Below are positions 63,397 to 64,000 of a stretch of DNA of 64,000 nt, piece after piece. Source of the DNA: Beijerinckia mobilis (GTDB lineage Bacteria; Pseudomonadota; Alphaproteobacteria; Rhizobiales; Beijerinckiaceae); NCBI RefSeq assembly GCF_000745425.1, contig NZ_JQJH01000004.1, forward strand, positions 242,126 through 306,125. Direction: 5' to 3'. Numbering within the stretch: position 1 is the first letter of the stretch; each line of letters opens with the position of its first letter. Both the position numbers and the translations under genes were made by a program. The notes under the pieces were generated by a model, which was given only the letters and a program-made list of their open reading frames with translations, was not told the DNA's origin and did no database searches.

Positions 63397-64000
63397 CTAG
63401 GTCATAGACTCATTATGTCTGCACCAAATGCGGAACGAAGCGAGTTTGACGCTGGCAAGGAAGTTGTCAGCGCGTTTGTCGTAGCGCGTGGCAACAGCTC
63501 GAAAGTGTTTGAGCTTGTTGAAGAAACGCTCAACGAGGTTGCGATAGCGATAGAGGAACGGGCTGAAGGCCGGAACATTTTGGCGGTTCGGCATGGGTTT
63601 GATATTGGCCCATGCGCCGCGCGCGGCGAGCCTGTTCCTTGCAGCATCTGAATCATAGGCGCGGTCAGCGAGCAGGATCTGACCGTCATTCAGGTCCTCG
63701 AGCATGTCCTCGGCGCTCTTGCCATCATGCGCCTGGCCCTCCGTAAGCTTGAAGGTGATCGGCAATCCATCGGCATCGACGAGGGCATGGATCTTGGTGG
63801 TCAGGCCGCCCCGCGAGCGACCCATGCAACGGGATCGCTCATCTTTTTTTGGGTGTTGGCAGCATGCTGATGGACGCGGATCGAGGACGAGTCGATCATG
63901 ACGATATCGCCGTCGTAAGCCTTTGAAACAGCCTGAAGAAGCCTGTCCCATACGCCGGCCTTGCGCCACCGGTTGAAGCGATTGACGCAGGTCGTATGCG
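63397..64000 (-). mobile_element. IS5-family (IS427-like) transposase, cut by the window edge
   Basis: DDE transposase encoded in two frames. From the right edge, the first frame reads TTCVNRFNRWRKAGVWDRLL and then DIVMIDSSSIRVHQHAANTQ (first catalytic Asp). A run of seven A followed by G (complement near 63845) is a typical slippery site, after which the second frame continues GRSRGGLTTKIHALVDADGL, ILLADRAYDSDAAR (second Asp) and RYRNLVERFFNKLKHFRAVA (Glu), ending at 63397. The layout is that of elements using programmed -1 frameshifting. The start and the right inverted repeat lie outside the window; the left terminal repeat was not identified. Confidence 0.9.

Noticed and set aside
1..64000. 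Restriction-modification, toxin-antitoxin, retron or other defence system
   Set aside because: No recognisable components were found in any credible open frame apart from the weak mini-protein candidate.

Overview
The window reads as chromosomal DNA of an alphaproteobacterium of the order Hyphomicrobiales (Rhizobiales), most likely Beijerinckiaceae (inference). The main reasons are lineage-typical genes (DUF4167, DUF2794, an LdtR-type MarR regulator beside an L,D-transpeptidase, a GAF-domain PtsP between lysC and prfA, sdhE beside mfd), moderately GC-rich codon use, and dispersed intergenic mosaic repeats like those of rhizobia.

Layout. 0-2 kb: a partial gene at the edge, a small unknown gene and two tandem paralogues of unknown function. 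2-10.5 kb: protein quality control and translation genes on the minus strand (clpB, DUF4167, prmC, htpG), interrupted by about 1.5 kb of apparently non-coding DNA. 11-14 kb: a glycosyltransferase, DUF2794 and a Bax inhibitor-1 family protein. 14-21 kb: an ABC exporter of the YbbA/YbbP type divergent from tesA, then thpR, a cytochrome P450 and tRNA-Glu. 21.7-30.8 kb: an accessory-looking metal efflux locus (unknown secreted protein, TolC/CzcC-like, HlyD/CzcB-like, CzcA-like RND pump, OmpR/HK two-component system, VIT1/CCC1 transporter). 30.8-38.8 kb: a nucleoside transporter, a hydroxypyruvate isomerase/SDR pair, phosphoglycolate phosphatase, a small secreted protein, rpiA, DUF2059 and glutathione reductase. 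39.5-45.2 kb: ldtR and ldtP separated by a 1.3 kb gap, a lipoprotein hydrolase and a transglutaminase-like protein. 45.5-51.2 kb: lysC, ptsP and prfA on the minus strand, with a GlsB/YeaQ membrane protein. 51.6-55.9 kb: sdhE, mfd and a small unknown gene. 56-63.2 kb: an envelope or surface-polymer neighbourhood (large secreted protein of unknown family, alpha-oxoamine synthase, Wza-like export lipoprotein, CDP-alcohol phosphatidyltransferase), closed by an IS5-family transposase cut by the window edge.

How the genes relate. The metal locus looks self-contained: sensor kinase and regulator, tripartite pump, and a leader hairpin that may mask the first ribosome binding site. The ldtR/ldtP pair links a regulator to its probable cell-wall target. 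Many intergenic gaps carry members of a two-module palindromic repeat family, and two copies of a separate long palindrome lie 3' of genes. No CRISPR array, complete prophage or classical defence system was found. The least explained coding material is the tandem paralogue pair at 0.6-1.7 kb, the gene downstream of mfd, and the secreted protein at 56-58 kb.
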